Source of the DNA: JACOMS01 sp964352785
GTDB taxonomy: Bacteria; Pseudomonadota; Alphaproteobacteria; Caulobacterales; Maricaulaceae
DNA: 64,000 bases
Direction: 5' to 3'
NCBI GenBank assembly: GCA_964352785.1
Contig: CAYGTI010000014.1
Location: forward strand, 1 to 64,000
Below are positions 45,379 to 54,366 of this stretch, piece after piece. The position numbers and the translations under genes were made by a program. The notes beneath the pieces were generated by a model. That model saw only the letters and a program-made list of their open reading frames with translations, did no database searches and had not been told where the DNA came from. Numbering within the stretch: position 1 is the first letter of the stretch; each line of letters starts with the position of its first letter.

Positions 45379-46853
45379 GTCGCTGTCCGTCTCGTTTTTC
45401 GTGACAAAATACGCATTAAAGCACGGTCAGATTTAGTCATGGCAAAGGTTTTTATCACAGCGCCGAACACTATCAGAGTGATGACAATACCGCTAATGTT
45501 AATAATGGTGTCCCCGCCTGACCATTCTCGCAATATCCAGAGGCCACAGGCCATGACCAAACCAGCTAGCAAAGGAACAATGTAAGACGTGCTGATTACA
45601 GATATATCAAGATGACGTTTAAGCATAATAATCCGCCCCAAAGCCAAGCAAGTCATGGTAATCAAGAAGCCTATCGCTGCCCCTTCCACGCCCCACACAA
45701 AAGACAGAGTTGAAATCGATACAATCTCTATGACCAGCGCTAAAACCAACAGCGTCGGCGGAATTAGAGGGCGGGCATAAACAAGTGGCGTCTCTATACT
45801 CAGGAATGTCCCATCAATAAGCTCAGCGACTAAAATCACACACAAAATAATCGCGCCAGCACGAAACTCACTTCCAAAAATTGTCATGACTATATCACTG
45901 AAAATCATCATTGGAATGGTTAGACCAATCTGAAAAATAAATATCCAGCGGCAAACGCTTATCAAGTTTATCCTAATTTGATCTGTGTTTTTTTGGTTGT
46001 GAAGTCTCGCCATAACAGGAGATAACATGGGTTCGAAGAGCGCGGCTGTTTTTTGCGGTATCGTCACAACTTGCTGGGCCATATAATATAGCCCGACCGC
46101 GCTAGGGCCAACAAAAGCACTCAAGACGATAAGGTCAAGACGGCGAACCGACATAACGCCAATGTTTGTGATGCCGACAGGAAGGCTATGCTTGATGATT
46201 TCCGGCCAGTTTCGAACAGACGGTGAGGAGGACATGAGAGTACGCACTCCCACAACTCTTACAAGACCAAATAAAGCACACAAACAGGCTGCGCACACGG
46301 ATCCTGCATAAGCCAATATCAATCCATGATCCGTTTGGCCTATTAACCAAAGCAGACCGGCCAAACCTAAAAATGTCCAAGGCTCGATGATACAACGAGA
46401 CCAGACATCCCACCTTATAATACGCTTAAATTTGACGGCAGATAAAGAGACCTCGGTGATAACAATGGCGGGTACAGCCACAAATAAAAAAGGCAGTAAA
46501 TAACGCGCATCAGGAAACATTTGCCACCATACAAGGCACAAAAAAGAACTAACAAAAAACCCAACCAAGGTCACCAAGGATAGAGCCTCCATCATGCGGC
46601 GCTCTGTTGATCGGCCACGTTCTGATTCAAAACTGAGCATATCCAGTAAGCTACGCTTCAAGCCTAAAACACATACCGCTGCTGCAATCTCTGATATTGC
46701 AGCCACCTGCCCCAAGTGACCGATAGCCTCCAGACCAAAAGCGCGCCCCGCAAAAACCATCAAAATAGCGCGCGCAACAAGACGCCCGCCAAAACCAAAG
46801 AAAGAGGCAATAACGCCTCTTACAATATCTCTTATGTCATTCAGGGCACTCAT
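45375..46853 (-). CDS. MOP-superfamily lipid/oligosaccharide flippase (Wzx/MurJ-like)
   Basis: 492 residues, about 12-14 membrane helices. The N terminus (FFGFGGRLVARAILMVFAGRAFGLEAIGHLGQ) and the central KHSLPVGITNIGVMSVRRLDLIVLSAFVGPSAVGLYYMAQQ are typical of polysaccharide-export flippases that move lipid-linked sugars across the inner membrane. Overlaps both operon neighbours by 4 bases. Its place beside an inositol-phosphate transferase suggests the product is flipped before export. Confidence 0.88.
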   Translation of the reverse strand: MSALNDIRDIVRGVIASFFGFGGRLVARAILMVFAGRAFGLEAIGHLGQVAAISEIAAAVCVLGLKRSLLDMLSFESERGRSTERRMMEALSLVTLVGFFVSSFLCLVWWQMFPDARYLLPFLFVAVPAIVITEVSLSAVKFKRIIRWDVWSRCIIEPWTFLGLAGLLWLIGQTDHGLILAYAGSVCAACLCALFGLVRVVGVRTLMSSSPSVRNWPEIIKHSLPVGITNIGVMSVRRLDLIVLSAFVGPSAVGLYYMAQQVVTIPQKTAALFEPMLSPVMARLHNQKNTDQIRINLISVCRWIFIFQIGLTIPMMIFSDIVMTIFGSEFRAGAIILCVILVAELIDGTFLSIETPLVYARPLIPPTLLVLALVIEIVSISTLSFVWGVEGAAIGFLITMTCLALGRIIMLKRHLDISVISTSYIVPLLAGLVMACGLWILREWSGGDTIINISGIVITLIVFGAVIKTFAMTKSDRALMRILSRKTRRTAT

Positions 46854-47752
46854 GTGCCGGATAGCTCGCCGTTAAACTCTACTACCGATATCTTTTTCTC
46901 GACGTGGCGCTCAAAAATAGTGAGCGCAACAACAACAACATTAAGAACGATAACTTCGTAAATAAAATAGAGCTTGGGTTGCCCCATAAACGCCATGACG
47001 GCGATCATTATCGTTCTATTGTTTGCGTTCAAAAGTGCCCAAGCACGAACAATAATACCCGTTTGAGCAATATAGGCTTGAACATCTTGCCGAGCTACAC
47101 CCTGTTCGCGCATGCGCACAATGACCGCATCAAGCGGACTGCAGCCCCCAGAAACCAATCTTTGTGTGGCATCATATAGCCGGGCGAGTCCAGATGATTT
47201 ACTGTCTGTATCAACCAAGCGCGCACTAACGTCGCCGCGCTCCAAGCCCTTCATACGGCGTTGATACTTTTGTCGGCGTTCTTCATATCCAGCCGCTTGA
47301 ACAGCGTGGCTAAGAGCCGCCGCTAGTCCCCAGAACCAAATAGTCGAAGATCCTCCCACTTTAATGAGATATAACGCAAATGCTATATAGACGGCACCAA
47401 AAACGATATGATCGCACATGCCGTCAATTATGCGGCCAAAAGCGCTGCTTGTTCCCGTAGCGCGCGCGACGCGGCCATCCGCGCCGTCAAAAACGTGCCA
47501 GAGAAACATACAAAAAAAGCCAGCCACGACATAACCGATATGATCTTGGTAATAGTAAAAGGCGGCGGCGGCCAGCCCTGCGCCGAGGCCTAAAAAGGAA
47601 ATAATATTCGCGCTGACGCCATTCTTGATTGCAAACCTCTCCACCACCGATGAAGCCGGGTGGACAGCATAGCGGTTTGAAAGCTCTTCAATAGATAAAG
47701 GGCGGCCATAGTCTTGGCCGCCACTCGTTTCACCGGATGTTATCTCCGACAT
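46850..47752 (-). CDS. CDP-alcohol phosphatidyltransferase
   Basis: 300 residues. The signature DGADGRVAR-x8-G-xxx-D-xxx-D is complete, with Asp89, Asp92, Asp110 and Asp114. Several hydrophobic helices surround it and there is a polar insertion of about 70 residues (YEERRQKYQRRMKGLERGD onward). The enzyme joins a CDP-linked donor to an alcohol acceptor. Next to ino1 and an IPCT-like domain the natural donor is CDP-inositol, as in di-myo-inositol-phosphate phosphate synthase; the acceptor may be a diacylglycerol, inositol phosphate or glycan. Classical PI-phosphate synthase (CDP-diacylglycerol donor) is the alternative. Confidence 0.87.
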   Translation of the reverse strand: MSEITSGETSGGQDYGRPLSIEELSNRYAVHPASSVVERFAIKNGVSANIISFLGLGAGLAAAAFYYYQDHIGYVVAGFFCMFLWHVFDGADGRVARATGTSSAFGRIIDGMCDHIVFGAVYIAFALYLIKVGGSSTIWFWGLAAALSHAVQAAGYEERRQKYQRRMKGLERGDVSARLVDTDSKSSGLARLYDATQRLVSGGCSPLDAVIVRMREQGVARQDVQAYIAQTGIIVRAWALLNANNRTIMIAVMAFMGQPKLYFIYEVIVLNVVVVALTIFERHVEKKISVVEFNGELSGT

Positions 47753-47767
47753 TATAAGTAACTCTGC

Positions 47768-48922
47768 TTAGCTAACGCGGACGGGCTTTGCTGCCGTATT
47801 GATAACTTCAACATTGTCACCATCGATGAAGCTTTCCGTCAACTGGTAAGCCACCTCGTCAGTGTACTGAACCGGTGGGTGCTTACAAAAGAAGGCTGAC
47901 GGCGCAGCAATTGGGCCAGATATTTTACGATCTAAAGCCACCTTCGCGCAGCGAATCATATCTATAGCTACACCTGCCGAGTTTGGAGAATCTTCCACGG
48001 AAAGACGAAGCTCTAAGTTCATTGGGACATCACCGAAGAGACGGCCTTCCATACGAATGAAACAGATTTTATTATCGTTTTGCCACGCGACGTAATCACT
48101 TGGACCCACATGAATATTATCATCTTCCAAACGTTCAGCGGCAACAGCTTGCACGGCTTCGGTTTTAGATTCCTTTTTTGACTCCAAACGCATTTGATTT
48201 TTCATGTTTAAGAAGTCTGTATTACCGCCCGTATTGAGCTGATATGTACGGTCGATTGGAACGCCGCGCTTATGGAACAAGTCGGTCAGTACACGGTGAA
48301 CAATCGTCGCCCCAAGTTGCGCTTTGATGTCATCGCCAATAATAGGTAAACCAGCTTGGGTGAAACGTTCTGCCCACACTGGGTTACTTGCGATAAACAC
48401 AGGGATATTGTTTACAAACGCTACGCCAGCTTCGAGCGCACATTCCGCATAAAACTCGGTCGCTTTTTGACTGCCAACGGGCAGATAGTTCATCAGAACG
48501 TCTGTTTTGCTATCTTTAAGAATTTTTACAACATCATCTTTATTAGGCTCAGTCGTTTGAAGCGGTAAAAAGCGGCGATCATCAGCATAACCTGCCATAT
48601 GATCGGAATAACCATCGAGCGTTTTACCCATATGAACGATGGCTCCCGTTTCAGGGATATCTGCTTGAAAAATTTTAGTACAATTAGGTTTTTCGAAAAT
48701 CGCCTCAGAGACATCTTTGCCAACTTTGCGGCGATCGATATCAAATGCAGCTACAATCTTAACGTCGCGGCTGTGATAGCCGCCAACAGTTTCATGCATC
48801 AAGCCTGCAGAGTCCGCTGCATTTTTGTTACCATAATAATATATGCCCTGTACAAGAGAACTGGCACAGTTACCGACACCGACAATGGCAACATTGATTG
48901 TTTTTTCTGTTTTTGCTTGCAT
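47768..48922 (-). CDS. ino1: Inositol-3-phosphate (myo-inositol-1-phosphate) synthase
   Basis: 384 residues. Converts glucose-6-phosphate to myo-inositol phosphate with bound NAD. NVAIVGVGNCASSLVQGIYYY is the NAD site; NYLPVGSQKATEFYAECA, GDDIKAQLGATIVHRVL and YQLNTGGNTDFLNM are conserved synthase blocks. Length matches the short actinobacterial/archaeal form. ATG 48922 has AGGGGAC upstream. First gene of the five-gene operon, with 15 bases to the next; it supplies the head group for the pathway. Confidence 0.95.
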   Translation of the reverse strand: MQAKTEKTINVAIVGVGNCASSLVQGIYYYGNKNAADSAGLMHETVGGYHSRDVKIVAAFDIDRRKVGKDVSEAIFEKPNCTKIFQADIPETGAIVHMGKTLDGYSDHMAGYADDRRFLPLQTTEPNKDDVVKILKDSKTDVLMNYLPVGSQKATEFYAECALEAGVAFVNNIPVFIASNPVWAERFTQAGLPIIGDDIKAQLGATIVHRVLTDLFHKRGVPIDRTYQLNTGGNTDFLNMKNQMRLESKKESKTEAVQAVAAERLEDDNIHVGPSDYVAWQNDNKICFIRMEGRLFGDVPMNLELRLSVEDSPNSAGVAIDMIRCAKVALDRKISGPIAAPSAFFCKHPPVQYTDEVAYQLTESFIDGDNVEVINTAAKPVRVS

Positions 48923-49079
48923 GAATTGTCCCCTCACAGCAATCTTTTTTTCGTGTTGTGTCCAGACTGACCCCAGCCCGATTAAAACGCTTTCGTATCA
49001 AACGACAGGCCATAATGCCTTTTTTTACAAATTCATAGAGACTATATTCTCATAAACGCGTAAAATTGACGTCCAAGTC

Positions 49080-49910
49080 TTATTTTTTACGGCCACCAAG
49101 AATATCACCGGCAGAATAAAGCGTTATTTCAACGTCCGCACCCTTGTTCGGCACCGTAAAAACGGCTTCTTCGTACTCAGGAGACTTCATTCCAAACTTG
49201 GGATCTCCTGACATTCCGAAATGCTCCTTGGGAATACCCAAAAAGTTTTTATCAAATTCTTTGTTACCATTTTTGTCGTGGTATATCGCGATAGCGTAAT
49301 CTCCGGGCTTTTTCAGTGGCATACAAAACTTTGTGTCCCCTTCAGATGCAGATTTCCGGACACGTAAAACCACCTTGTCCCATACTAAAAAGTTTTCTTT
49401 GATATCATCGTGCAGATCAGCAACAATTGTACCCTCGGATGAATTGACATTTTTAACCGTCACATCGATGTCAAGTTCCCCGCGGTCACAAGATTTTGGA
49501 TTCTCGATAATTGGCACACCAGCAATGATCTCCACAAACTGATCACTGATATCTCTGGGATATTTCGGTGTATCAGGTTTCGGTTCAGGGTCAGAAAGAC
49601 TTGAGGATTTTCCGCTTTTAAGTTTAGAAGGCGTTTCAGTTGTTGAATTATTTCCTACAGCCACACCTGCCTCATTGAAGCTTCGAGCTGCGGACAACGC
49701 CATATCGGTAGGTTTGGCGTTAACACGCGCAATTGTTTCAGCGTCATACAGAATGACTTCATAATCACCTTTAGAGTAGTCTCGCTTGATCGCAGTCGAT
49801 CCAACAGCATCATCTTGCGCCGCAGATAAAGGCGAAAAAAGAAAGGTGCCACTCAGCAGCAAGTTAGAAATTTTTAATCTAAGCATAGGGTTATTATTTT
49901 TGTATGACAT
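49080..49910 (-). CDS. Exported DUF2141 family protein
   Basis: 276 residues. A signal peptide (MLRLKISNLLLSGTFLFSPLSAAQ if started at Met9, ATG 49886) precedes a low-complexity Ser/Pro/Lys linker of about 60 residues and then a DUF2141 domain: VRKSASEGDTKFCMPLKKPGDYAIAIYHDKNGN and FGMSGDPKFGMKSPEYEEAVFTV. DUF2141 proteins are exported beta-sandwich domains of unknown role. Neither possible start has a clear ribosome binding site. It is upstream of ino1 on the same strand but separated by about 157 bases. Confidence 0.78.
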   Translation of the reverse strand: MSYKNNNPMLRLKISNLLLSGTFLFSPLSAAQDDAVGSTAIKRDYSKGDYEVILYDAETIARVNAKPTDMALSAARSFNEAGVAVGNNSTTETPSKLKSGKSSSLSDPEPKPDTPKYPRDISDQFVEIIAGVPIIENPKSCDRGELDIDVTVKNVNSSEGTIVADLHDDIKENFLVWDKVVLRVRKSASEGDTKFCMPLKKPGDYAIAIYHDKNGNKEFDKNFLGIPKEHFGMSGDPKFGMKSPEYEEAVFTVPNKGADVEITLYSAGDILGGRKK

Positions 49911-50160
49911 TCAAGTTATGAGACCTGTGTTTTATAATTCCGGCGTTCCTAGCAATATAATTACTAACTCACAAGAAAAGACCTCAGAGACAAGCTCTTA
50001 CCACTTATAGCTGATGTGATCCTGAGTGGCTCGCGTCACAGAGTTATTTAATATAGAGAAAACATATATTTATAGCGATTTATACTCTATCAAAAACAGC
50101 GTATTGACTTTCCTTACCCTCACAATCGTTCTTTCTATCCAATTTGTCATAAAGACACAA
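49911..50160. other. AT-rich intergenic stretch without recognised gene
   Basis: Space between the DUF2141 gene and the BlaI-type repressor operators. It is AT-rich and holds a few promoter-like hexamers (for example TTGACT at 50104-50109), but I see no tRNA, conserved RNA or convincing small gene. Promoters for both flanking genes should lie here. Confidence 0.5.
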
Positions 50161-50180
50161 TTGACTACAACTGTAATCAA
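50161..50180. promoter_or_regulatory. BlaI-type operator 1 (imperfect)
   Basis: TTGACTACA AC TGTAATCAA: 8 of 9 arm positions match. The TACA-N2-TGTA core is that of BlaI/MecI/CopY operators. It contains TTGACT, usable as -35 for the repressor gene with TAAGAT (50184-50189) 17 bases on. Confidence 0.55.
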
Positions 50181-50186
50181 TTATAA

Positions 50187-50202
50187 GATTACATATGTAA
50201 TC
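50187..50202. promoter_or_regulatory. BlaI-type operator 2 (perfect palindrome)
   Basis: GATTACATATGTAATC is a perfect 16-bp palindrome with the TACA-N2-TGTA core, centred 26 bases after operator 1. Sited about 17 bases before the repressor ATG, it fits autoregulation by the downstream BlaI-like protein. Confidence 0.68.
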
Positions 50203-50218
50203 AGGATAAAAATCGCAA

Positions 50219-50587
50219 ATGAATAAACGTATCTCGCAAGCAGAACTAAGTGTCATGGAAGTTCTTTGGACACACAGCCCCATGGCAGCAAGTGACATTG
50301 CTGATAAGCTCGAGACAACATCCGACTGGAACATTCGTACTGTTAAAACCTTGCTTTCACGTCTTGTCGCAAAAAACGCTATCGAAACCATTCAGGACGG
50401 ACGCCGCTATTTGTACACGCCGCTCGTAACAAAAAACAGTTATGCGTCACGTGCGGCGCGAAAATTATCAGACCGCCTGTTTGGCGGGCGCGCCGCTCCA
50501 TTAGTCGCCCATCTCGCCGAGAGCGGCGGCCTGACAGACGAAGACATTGCAGACTTGGAAGCCCTACTTGCAAAGCTAAAGAAATGA
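50219..50587 (+). CDS. BlaI/MecI/CopY family repressor
   Basis: 122 residues. Winged helix: ISQAELSVMEVLWTHSPMAASDIADKL, then DWNIRTVKTLLSRLVAKNAIETIQDGRRYLYTP, the DNA-binding block shared by BlaI and MecI, followed by a helical dimerisation arm. Relatives are inactivated by cleavage by a partner M56 protease. The stop overlaps the partner start (ATGA). Two operator-like palindromes lie upstream. The regulated genes beyond itself are unknown. Confidence 0.93.
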   Translation: MNKRISQAELSVMEVLWTHSPMAASDIADKLETTSDWNIRTVKTLLSRLVAKNAIETIQDGRRYLYTPLVTKNSYASRAARKLSDRLFGGRAAPLVAHLAESGGLTDEDIADLEALLAKLKK

Positions 50588-52209
50588 CGTCGCTTAGCCT
50601 GGCATCATGGGCTCTGGAAACAGGCCTCGCAATCACTCTATTGATCGGGATTATACTGCTCATTCGGCGGTCCTTTGCAAAGCATTTCGGTGCTTGCGCC
50701 GCATATGCTCTCTGGCTTCTCCCCGTGGTGAGGATGTGTCTTCCACCGATTATCTTGCCCGTCCTGAAACCCCTACCAAAGGCAACTATTGACAACGCTC
50801 TAATATCAGAACCGTACCTTTTCACCTCAACGGATATTACAGCCATCACCCTAACAGCCTCGCATAATTGGGCGGAGCTCGTCATAGGACTTTGGCTCAG
50901 CGTGGCGGTCGTGTGGGTTTTGCGTGAAGTTTTCCGCCAGTACACCTACACTCAAGACCTTATAGAGTGCAGTACTGCGCTAAAACCGTCTATGGACAGC
51001 ATAGTCTTGCGGGCGTTCAAAACCGCTCAGTTAAGTACTTTGCCTGATATTCGTATTTCGCAAACACAGACTGGCCCGCTTGTCACAGGTCTCTTTAAGC
51101 CGTTGATCATTCTACCAAAAAACTTTCAAACACATTTTGATACGCAGCAACAATATTTCTCCCTGCTGCACGAAATGATGCACATCAAACGCAAAGATAT
51201 TTGGGCCGCAGGCGGAATGATTATGTTCCGCGCAGTCAATTGGCCGAACCCTCTTATTCATTTTGCGGCGCAAAAATTCAGGATCGACCAAGAAGCCGCG
51301 TGTGATGCTTCTGTTTTAAAAAAGATCGGGACACGCGGGCAAACACATGACTATGCCCAAACACTTATTCATGCAGCCCACATTGCAGTCCACCCCAAAC
51401 AAGCGGCCCCACTAGGCCTAACTATTTATCATCCCTTAAAGGAGAGACTTATGATGATGACACACAAAAGACCCCCAACCAGCCACAAGGCTAGGCTATC
51501 AGCAGGCGCAGTTATATTAGCGGCTGCCGCACTGACCGCCCCGATTACGCTGGCCTCAGGACCAAGCGAGCCAGAAATGGCCGGAGCGCATGAGACCACA
51601 AGCACAGCGAAAAAAGTTATTAAATGGGTGCAAGATACTAATGGTGTGAAAACAGAAAAACACTATGAAATTCTCGAAAAAGACGGCGTCACCAAAGCTT
51701 ATAGCGTTGCCGCAGATGGCAGCAAGACCGAGGTGGATATCGAGTCGATAGATATTAAAGGGCAAGTCGATATGCTGAATATGGGCGATATGGGCGAAGA
51801 CATGAGCGTTTTTGTCCTCAAGGACGGCGATGTCGACAACGTCAAGAAGAAAATTAGGATCATCACTCAAAACGGTCAGCATTCAGAGCATGATATTGAA
51901 ACCCTTATTGGCGAGCGCGGCGAGGCAAGGAGCGTGTTTATAAAAAAACTAAAAGATGGCGATATAGACGTAGATACAAACGTCAAAGTTTTCAAGTTTT
52001 CATCCTCAGATGACATCGACTTTCAATTTGATTCAAATAGTCACATGATAGGCGGCTCACATACCAGCGCTATGGTGACGGCGGCAAGCGGACTTTTAGA
52101 CGGAGTGGACGCCTCCGAATTATCAGATAAAACGCGGCGTAAACTCGAAAAAGCTCGCAAAGCCCTTAAAGAAGCTCAGAACGCTATAGACGCCGAGACT
52201 GAAAAATAA
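50584..52209 (+). CDS. BlaR1-like M56 family zinc metallopeptidase with unusual C-terminal domain
   Basis: 541 residues. Membrane helices near 13-28, 40-60 and 98-116 and one near 307-325; the zinc motif HEMMH is at 196-200, with a further ligand in QEAACD. This is the sensor protease that cuts the BlaI partner. The part after about 325 is not a penicillin-binding sensor: it is an acidic, strand-rich stretch with repeated DGD/GDMGED elements and a helical, Lys/Glu-rich end. So the signal is probably not a beta-lactam. No beta-lactamase or PBP gene follows. Confidence 0.88.
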   Translation: MTSLSLASWALETGLAITLLIGIILLIRRSFAKHFGACAAYALWLLPVVRMCLPPIILPVLKPLPKATIDNALISEPYLFTSTDITAITLTASHNWAELVIGLWLSVAVVWVLREVFRQYTYTQDLIECSTALKPSMDSIVLRAFKTAQLSTLPDIRISQTQTGPLVTGLFKPLIILPKNFQTHFDTQQQYFSLLHEMMHIKRKDIWAAGGMIMFRAVNWPNPLIHFAAQKFRIDQEAACDASVLKKIGTRGQTHDYAQTLIHAAHIAVHPKQAAPLGLTIYHPLKERLMMMTHKRPPTSHKARLSAGAVILAAAALTAPITLASGPSEPEMAGAHETTSTAKKVIKWVQDTNGVKTEKHYEILEKDGVTKAYSVAADGSKTEVDIESIDIKGQVDMLNMGDMGEDMSVFVLKDGDVDNVKKKIRIITQNGQHSEHDIETLIGERGEARSVFIKKLKDGDIDVDTNVKVFKFSSSDDIDFQFDSNSHMIGGSHTSAMVTAASGLLDGVDASELSDKTRRKLEKARKALKEAQNAIDAETEK

Positions 52210-52233
52210 TTATCACCAGATAAGTTTACAAAG

Positions 52234-52258
52234 AAAGCGTCGGCAAGTTCGGCGCTTT
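52234..52258 (+). terminator. Rho-independent terminator after the M56 peptidase
   Basis: AAAGCGTCG and CGGCGCTTT form a 9-bp stem (one G-U pair) with a 7-base loop, ending in TTTTATGTTTT. It lies 25 bases after the peptidase stop and touches the stop of the convergent osmC-like gene. Confidence 0.65.
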
Positions 52259-52671
52259 TATGTTTTCACGGCCCGCGTAATAACATCGCTCCCGGCTTCA
52301 AGCGTGCGGTGCACAGGGCATTTGTTCGCAATTTCAATCATGCGAGCGTGCTGGGTCTCATCCAGATCGCCTTTGACGCTGATAATTCGTGTAAAGACAT
52401 TACGCTGCAGCCCATCACTATGGGTTTCGCGGCGGTAAGATACATCAACTTCAATCTGCGTGACTGGCCATTTTTTGCGCTCCGCATACATACGCAGCGT
52501 AATAGACGTACACGCACCAAGCCCGGCGCATATATATTCGTATGGCGAGGGGCCTAAGTCTGCACTGCCCATATCAGCAGGCTCGTCTGCATAAAGGTGA
52601 TGGCGGGACGTTAAAACGTCATTCGTATATAGCCCGCCGGCGCGCTCTTTGACCTTTACAGTTTCAGCCAT
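52258..52671 (-). CDS. OsmC/Ohr family protein
   Basis: 137 residues. Two conserved Cys, in AGLGACTSITLRMYAE and NKCPVHRTLE, are those of OsmC-like thiol peroxidases that reduce organic hydroperoxides; this short form matches YhfA-type members. It is the last gene of the crcB-rluC-atp12-osmC chain and overlaps the ATP12 gene by 8 bases. Confidence 0.92.
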   Translation of the reverse strand: MAETVKVKERAGGLYTNDVLTSRHHLYADEPADMGSADLGPSPYEYICAGLGACTSITLRMYAERKKWPVTQIEVDVSYRRETHSDGLQRNVFTRIISVKGDLDETQHARMIEIANKCPVHRTLEAGSDVITRAVKT

Positions 52672-53380
52672 CTGACTCTCCTAATATTTTGCACAAAGCC
52701 ACCACCTCGGCCAGCAGCGCCTCTTTGTTGTCCCTTGCCTCTTCATCTTCGCCCCATTGACGAATTTGCCAGTCAGAGTCTAATCGCGAAAGTTCAAATG
52801 CCCGTGATCCCGAAAGATATTTCTCCATCACGGCAAAGGCCAACACAGCCGATCCAAAAACGGCAATCAAATGCACGAACAACGTCAAATTCAAATCATC
52901 AAGGGCCACAGCATATTCCGCCAGCGCGTCCAGCGCGGCTCCGTCTTGTGGCACAGCTATAACAGAGTGTGTAGATGATAATGTGATACCCTTGGAAGCT
53001 GCCCAATTTAGCACCGGGTTCCAATGATCAGATTGATGCCGCGCCAAAGCAGAATGTGCCTCCGCTCTGTAGCAGAGCAAGTCTGTCTGTGCGTAGCCCC
53101 GAGCTTCTTTGATTAGGCCCGGTCTGTTGTCTGGGGTCAGCTCAATGCTGACATTGACCAGCCGTGTCACAGGCATGGCTTCGGGTATAATATACTCGGT
53201 TTGGGCATCCCATTCAGATGCCACCATATAAGCCACTGAGCGCGACTGAACAGCAAGGGTTAATTTGCTGGGTGTTTTTAACGTCCGGCCATCAAGACAC
53301 ACCACAAACCCGCCGTCATCCGGCACAACTGTCACATCCTTATAGAACCGCTTGGGATATTTTCGCTTTTTGCGGCTCAC
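52664..53380 (-). CDS. ATP12 family F1-ATPase assembly chaperone
   Basis: 238 residues. KRFYKDVTVVPDDGGFVVCLDGRTLKTP at the N terminus, EWDAQTEYIIPEAMPVTRLVN, and the C-terminal DSDWQIRQWGEDEEA block identify ATP12, which chaperones the F1 alpha subunit. The family is confined to alphaproteobacteria and mitochondria, supporting the taxonomic call. Overlaps the pseudouridine synthase gene by 4 bases, a common alphaproteobacterial neighbour. Confidence 0.94.
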   Translation of the reverse strand: MSRKKRKYPKRFYKDVTVVPDDGGFVVCLDGRTLKTPSKLTLAVQSRSVAYMVASEWDAQTEYIIPEAMPVTRLVNVSIELTPDNRPGLIKEARGYAQTDLLCYRAEAHSALARHQSDHWNPVLNWAASKGITLSSTHSVIAVPQDGAALDALAEYAVALDDLNLTLFVHLIAVFGSAVLAFAVMEKYLSGSRAFELSRLDSDWQIRQWGEDEEARDNKEALLAEVVALCKILGESDG

Positions 53381-54366
53381 TCAATCTCTTCCCAAGGCCG
53401 AAGCTGTGTATTTGGGTCAAATCCAAGCGTATGGAACGCCTCTTTCATATGCGGCGATAAGGGCGCCTCAATAAAGATATCACCTTGGCCGTCCATGGGA
53501 AGCCGCAAAGATCTTGCATGAAGATGAAGTTTATTTTCAAGCCCGCCGGGCAAAGGTCTATCAGTCATGTATTTTGGATCCGCCGCAATCGGCGCGCCAA
53601 GGAGTTGCATGTGAAGGCGCAATTGATGTGTGCGTCCGGTCAAAGGCTGCATAGCCACCCACGCCGCACGGTTACCCGCAGCGGAGGCGGTTTGATAAAG
53701 TGTTTTTGCGTGTTTGGCTCCATCCGTACCATGGCGAACCGCAATCATAACTTCCTTGCCTTCGTGAACATTTCCAAAGCGGTTATCGAGCCGTCCTTTA
53801 GCCATATACCCTTTGATCTCGCCTGTGCTCGGCTTAGGCGTTCCGTTGGTAATGCCCCAATAGACTTTCTCAGCTCTACGGCTTTGGAAGGCTCGTCCAG
53901 CTCGCGCCGCAGCTTTAGCAGATTTTGCCACAATCAGAACTCCCGTCGTATCGCGGTCAAGGCGGTGCACCAAACGGCAGCCCGACCCGAGAGCGGGCAG
54001 AAGCCCATCTATATGCCGCACCGTTTTACTCCCACCTTGAACGGCAAGGCCGAAAGGTTTATTCAGGGCAATAACATGTTCATCTTCATAGATAACCAGC
54101 CCCCGCATAAAATTCTGGTCAGTCTCGGTAATTATTTGTGTTTTCTTGACCTCGGAAGGTTCCGGCAAAGGCGGAATACGCACAACCTGCCCGGCCTCAA
54201 GGCGCGCATTTCCCTTTGCCCGCTTCCCATCAATACGAAGCTGTCCCGTGCGTAGAAGTTTCTCGACTCGCCCGTGGGCAATGTGGGGAAATTGGCGTTT
54301 AAACCAACGATCGAGCCTGACCCCGGCATCCTCCGCTTCGACCTCAATGGTATGAAGGCCGCTCAT
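53377..54366 (-). CDS. RluA/RluC family 23S rRNA pseudouridine synthase
   Basis: 329 residues. N-terminal S4 RNA-binding domain (VRLDRWFKRQFPHIAHGRVEKLLRTGQLRIDG) then the catalytic domain with Asp in CRLVHRLDRDTTGVLIVAKS and GRTHQLRLHMQLLGAPIAAD. Isomerises uridines, most likely in 23S rRNA as RluC does. Overlaps both crcB and atp12 genes by 4 bases. Confidence 0.93.
   Translation of the reverse strand: MSGLHTIEVEAEDAGVRLDRWFKRQFPHIAHGRVEKLLRTGQLRIDGKRAKGNARLEAGQVVRIPPLPEPSEVKKTQIITETDQNFMRGLVIYEDEHVIALNKPFGLAVQGGSKTVRHIDGLLPALGSGCRLVHRLDRDTTGVLIVAKSAKAAARAGRAFQSRRAEKVYWGITNGTPKPSTGEIKGYMAKGRLDNRFGNVHEGKEVMIAVRHGTDGAKHAKTLYQTASAAGNRAAWVAMQPLTGRTHQLRLHMQLLGAPIAADPKYMTDRPLPGGLENKLHLHARSLRLPMDGQGDIFIEAPLSPHMKEAFHTLGFDPNTQLRPWEEIE

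Noticed and set aside
53485..54255. 256-residue plus-strand frame opposite the pseudouridine synthase
   Set aside because: The minus-strand frame has S4 and RluA-type catalytic motifs and coupled neighbours; the antisense frame has none.
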